From an uncultured Armatimonadota bacterium (lineage in GTDB: Bacteria > Armatimonadota > Fimbriimonadia > Fimbriimonadales > Fimbriimonadaceae), in contig CAIVDU010000053.1 in the NCBI GenBank assembly GCA_903904815.1, forward strand, positions 124,001-188,000: a stretch of DNA of 64,000 nt, in the 5' to 3' direction. Numbering within the stretch: the first letter of the stretch is position 1; every line of letters starts with the position of its first letter. Below, piece after piece: positions 61,407 to 64,000 of the stretch. A model generated the notes under the pieces. It saw only the letters and a program-made list of their open reading frames with translations. It was not told where the DNA came from and did no database searches. Both the position numbers and the translations under genes were made by a program.

Positions 61407-63392
61407 TTAGAACTTGAGCGTCAACTGCGCGAAGGCTGCAGGCTGAATCAGCTGTCCTGAGCTGAACGTGCCGTTGCCAAGCTGGTTGTACCGACCCTGG
61501 CCGAGATTGCGACCGCCGATCGAGAAGTCGACGTTGGCCGAAGGCTTGTATCTCAACTGAAGGTCGAGGCGATGGTAACTAGAGTTACCGTCAGAGCTTG
61601 CGCCCGCGAAATAGAGCGCTTGGTCGAACGACAGCTTCGGACTGAAGGTGTAGGTCGCCAGCTCCTTGATTTCGTGCTTGGGCGCGTCGAAGACGAGATT
61701 CGCGACATCTGTGACCTCGTACGAGTATCCGAAGTCGAATCGGAGCTTGTCGGTCGCCTGATACTTGGCGCTAAGTTCGAAACCTCGAACCGTTGCATTT
61801 CCAAGGTCGGTCATGATCACCGGAACCACTACCGGCAGACCCAAGACATAGTGACCCTGAGTCCAGTTCTGAAGGTGGGTGTAGGAGTTCTGGAACAGCG
61901 AGACATCAGCCGTCGTTTGCTTGTTCAGTTCCAGACGGTAGCCAGTCTCGGCGGCAACCATGACGGTCGACTTGAGGGTCGGATCGCCCTTGACGACAGC
62001 CTCACCAGGAACATAGCCACCGTGTCCGTTCGGGAATGGAATTCCCTGATCCGGGAAAGCAAGGTCGGAAGTCGCACGGTTCGGGGTTCGAACGGCGCGG
62101 CTGAGTGACGCCCACCAAGTGTGGTTCTCGTCAGGCTGAACGGAGAGTCGGGCGCTTGGCTCGACTTCCCAGTTCGAGAAGTCGTTGTGCTCAACCTTGG
62201 TTCCAGCAGTCAACCGTGTGGTGGCGCTCAACTGAATCTGGTCCTGAGCGAAGAAGCTGTAAACGCGGGTGGTCGCCGTCGGCGGATTCACGGTCGCGAT
62301 CGAGTTCTGGTAGTCGTCGGCGGTGGTTCTAAAGCCGGCGCCGGTGATGATGTTGTTGTTGCCCAACTGTTTGAAGCTGTGCTGAAGCTGAACGTCGATT
62401 GTTCCGTCTCGATCAAGTAGGTTCGGGACGATGTAGTGATAGTTATGGTCGTAGCTCGCTTGCAGCGAGTTGGAGCTACCGTCGCTCAGAGTCTTCTCGA
62501 ACTTCGCCAGGAAACTGCCGCCGATGTTTGAAACTCCAACGTTTGAGGCCACGTTATACGGAGCGGTCAGCGTCGGGAGGTTCTGCTGTTGGGCGAGGTC
62601 GACCTTATGAATGTCACCCTCGAGGAAAATCGTGCCCGTCTTTTCGGATCCTCCATCGTATCGGAAGCTGAACTTGTTTGCCCGGCGACCGTCAAGATTC
62701 TCGACGCCGGACTTGGCAATGCTGCCGGCATCCTGAAGCCCGAGAACCGAAACTCTGAAGTCGCCGTTGCCAAGTTTGCCACCGTATCGGATGGAGCCGT
62801 TCGCAAAGCTGCCGTAGGTTGCGCCCCCAGCGGTCATGCTCAAGCCCTTCGTATCCTTGGCCTTCTTCGTAATGATGTTGATGATGCCGTTGACCGCGTT
62901 TGCGCCCCACAGCGTTCCGCCCGGGCCACGAATGACCTCAATGCGGTCGATTTCTTCCATGCTGATGGCCTGGTCTTCCCAGAAGACGCCGCCCCAGAAG
63001 TTGTTGTAGATGCTTCGGCCATCGATCAGGACCAAAAGCTTGTCCGAATAAACTGAGTTGAAGCCTCGAATCGTCACGGCATACTTGTTGCCGTTCGTTT
63101 GAGCCACCTGAACACCGGGCACGAGTCGAAGTGCCTCTGGAATGTTGATCGCTCCGGTTCGCTTGATGTCCTCTGCGGTAACGACGGAGATGGCTGCCGC
63201 AACTCCGAAAAGGGACTCCGCCTTCTTAGAAGCGGACGTGACCTGCATTTTCGCCAAATCCATGACGTCGAGGTTTAGGAGGTCGTCCTTTTGGCCCTCG
63301 GCTTGCTTAGCAGGAGCCTGGTCCTTCGACTGGGCAAATGCGCCCTGACCGAGTACAAGTGCTAAAGCGATGATCAATCCTGATTTTTTCAC
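61407..63392 (-). CDS. TonB-dependent outer membrane receptor (paralogue of 11178-13244)
   Basis: 661 residues from GTG 63392, with AAGGGAAG eight bases upstream; the signal peptide MKKSGLIIALALVLGQGAFAQ follows. The linker LNLDVMDLAKMQVTSASKKAES and plug (IKRTGAINIPEALRLVPGVQV, VLIDGRSIYNNF, IEVIRGPGGTLWGANAV) closely match the first receptor, but the barrel differs. It ends in a C-terminal Phe (QLTLKF). The substrate is unknown. Confidence 0.93.
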   Translation of the reverse strand: MKKSGLIIALALVLGQGAFAQSKDQAPAKQAEGQKDDLLNLDVMDLAKMQVTSASKKAESLFGVAAAISVVTAEDIKRTGAINIPEALRLVPGVQVAQTNGNKYAVTIRGFNSVYSDKLLVLIDGRSIYNNFWGGVFWEDQAISMEEIDRIEVIRGPGGTLWGANAVNGIINIITKKAKDTKGLSMTAGGATYGSFANGSIRYGGKLGNGDFRVSVLGLQDAGSIAKSGVENLDGRRANKFSFRYDGGSEKTGTIFLEGDIHKVDLAQQQNLPTLTAPYNVASNVGVSNIGGSFLAKFEKTLSDGSSNSLQASYDHNYHYIVPNLLDRDGTIDVQLQHSFKQLGNNNIITGAGFRTTADDYQNSIATVNPPTATTRVYSFFAQDQIQLSATTRLTAGTKVEHNDFSNWEVEPSARLSVQPDENHTWWASLSRAVRTPNRATSDLAFPDQGIPFPNGHGGYVPGEAVVKGDPTLKSTVMVAAETGYRLELNKQTTADVSLFQNSYTHLQNWTQGHYVLGLPVVVPVIMTDLGNATVRGFELSAKYQATDKLRFDFGYSYEVTDVANLVFDAPKHEIKELATYTFSPKLSFDQALYFAGASSDGNSSYHRLDLQLRYKPSANVDFSIGGRNLGQGRYNQLGNGTFSSGQLIQPAAFAQLTLKF

Positions 63393-63593
63393 TAAATTAA
63401 CTTCCCTTGTGCGCATATGCCACTCCCTAACAGGCACAACATCACGCATATTTACATCGGGAAGTTAAAGGTATTTTCACGAGGTTGAAATGTGCGATAC
63501 AAACCGCAAATTCACTCGGGTGTCGACCTTTGCATGACACCTGAAAAAACGGCCGCTGGTCACGGTCCGAAACTAGGTGTATATTGCTTTGCT
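63393..63593. promoter_or_regulatory. Divergent intergenic region of TonB receptor and secreted protein
   Basis: 201 bases. TATATT (63580-63585) lies 8 bases before the ATG at 63594 with no Shine-Dalgarno sequence, again suggesting a leaderless start. No clear operator is seen. Confidence 0.4.
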
Positions 63594-64000
63594 ATGAAGG
63601 CCATCGCAGTTGCTGTTGTCGTTGTTTCCCTGGCCTCGGTCGCCTCGGCCGAGTCGCTCAGATCTCAGATCACCGCCGCGGATAAGTCATACGAGCGGAT
63701 CATGATGAAGAAGGACATGGATGCGTTCGACAAGTTGATGAGACCCAGCATCACGTCGGACTTCATTTACCAAGAAATGGGGCAGACCATGACCTACGAC
63801 AAGATGTTCGCCCAGATGAAGATGGGCATGGGGGCCATGACAAAAATGAAGTCGGTCGTGTCCAAACTCCTCACTCTTAAGGAATCCGGCGATAAAGCAA
63901 CCGCAACGACACTCCGGTCGATGTCCGGCTTCACCGCCGGCCCCGACAAGAAAGACCATCTATTGTCCTTTTCTGGCACCACGACCGACACCTACGTGAA
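63594..64000 (+). CDS. Secreted DUF4440/SnoaL-like protein (partial)
   Basis: At least 135 residues, running off the right edge. The signal peptide is MKAIAVAVVVVSLASVASAE. The mature start SLRSQITAADKSYERIMMKKDMDAFDKLM is typical of DUF4440-type NTF2-like domains. The gene lies divergent to the TonB receptor. The same kind of domain occurs in the protein at 2420. Confidence 0.75.
   Translation, partial: MKAIAVAVVVVSLASVASAESLRSQITAADKSYERIMMKKDMDAFDKLMRPSITSDFIYQEMGQTMTYDKMFAQMKMGMGAMTKMKSVVSKLLTLKESGDKATATTLRSMSGFTAGPDKKDHLLSFSGTTTDTYV

Overview
The window reads as a chromosomal segment of a diderm, mesophilic, moderately GC-rich bacterium, most likely an Armatimonadota (Fimbriimonas-like) lineage. 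The grounds are prepilin-type proteins with the [18 protein letters not shown] / LFPVFAQAK leader common in that phylum, TonB-dependent receptors, many secreted proteins of unknown function, and housekeeping genes scattered singly. This is inference from sequence style; no database was searched.

Layout. 1-9.2 kb: an ECF sigma factor/putative anti-sigma/membrane protein operon, DUF4440-like and DUF4337-like proteins, rimI-tsaD with a [2Fe-2S] BFD-like frame directly after the tsaD stop, an orphan livF, and an alpha-glucan phosphorylase. 9.3-18.3 kb: a Gly-rich RRM protein, a HAD phosphatase, a TonB receptor, an aldehyde dehydrogenase, and secreted and TPR proteins. 18.4-33.4 kb: divergent trpE/leuD, a DUF192 lipoprotein, a protein with a prepilin-like tail, small membrane proteins, an M42 peptidase, an Eis-like acetyltransferase, tsaB-murB, and a PAP2/M50 pair. 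33.66-34.93 kb: an intact IS481-type element with a 9-bp target duplication, sitting in repeat-rich non-coding DNA. 35.7-37.9 kb: a cell-wall amidase and a GerMN protein.

38.0-50.2 kb is an accessory island. It starts at an intact tRNA-Val(UAC) and ends at a 25-base copy of that tRNA's anticodon arm, with a 110-bp direct repeat and a degenerate tRNA-Val(CAC) in between. Its left half encodes a secreted redox cassette: Tat-exported DJ-1/PfpI-YHS fusion, two thioredoxin-fold proteins and a Tat-exported superoxide dismutase, interleaved with two prepilins, one of which has no canonical start codon. Its right half is a minus-strand operon of a serine hydrolase lipoprotein, a 1425-residue secretin-like protein with a very long helical N-terminus, and an 84-residue six-cysteine protein with a strong ribosome binding site. 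That operon is the best candidate here for an undescribed system. No integrase is visible. Decayed genes (GIY-YIG nuclease, beta-propeller) lie at the right edge.

51.7-64.0 kb: an AbrB/Doc toxin-antitoxin pair whose Doc lacks the usual motif histidine; a dabB-dabA-pyrC operon (bicarbonate uptake plus dihydroorotase) divergent from a small winged-helix regulator with palindromes between them; a TetR remnant beside an AraC/aldo-keto reductase pair; a second TonB receptor; and a partial secreted protein at the right end.
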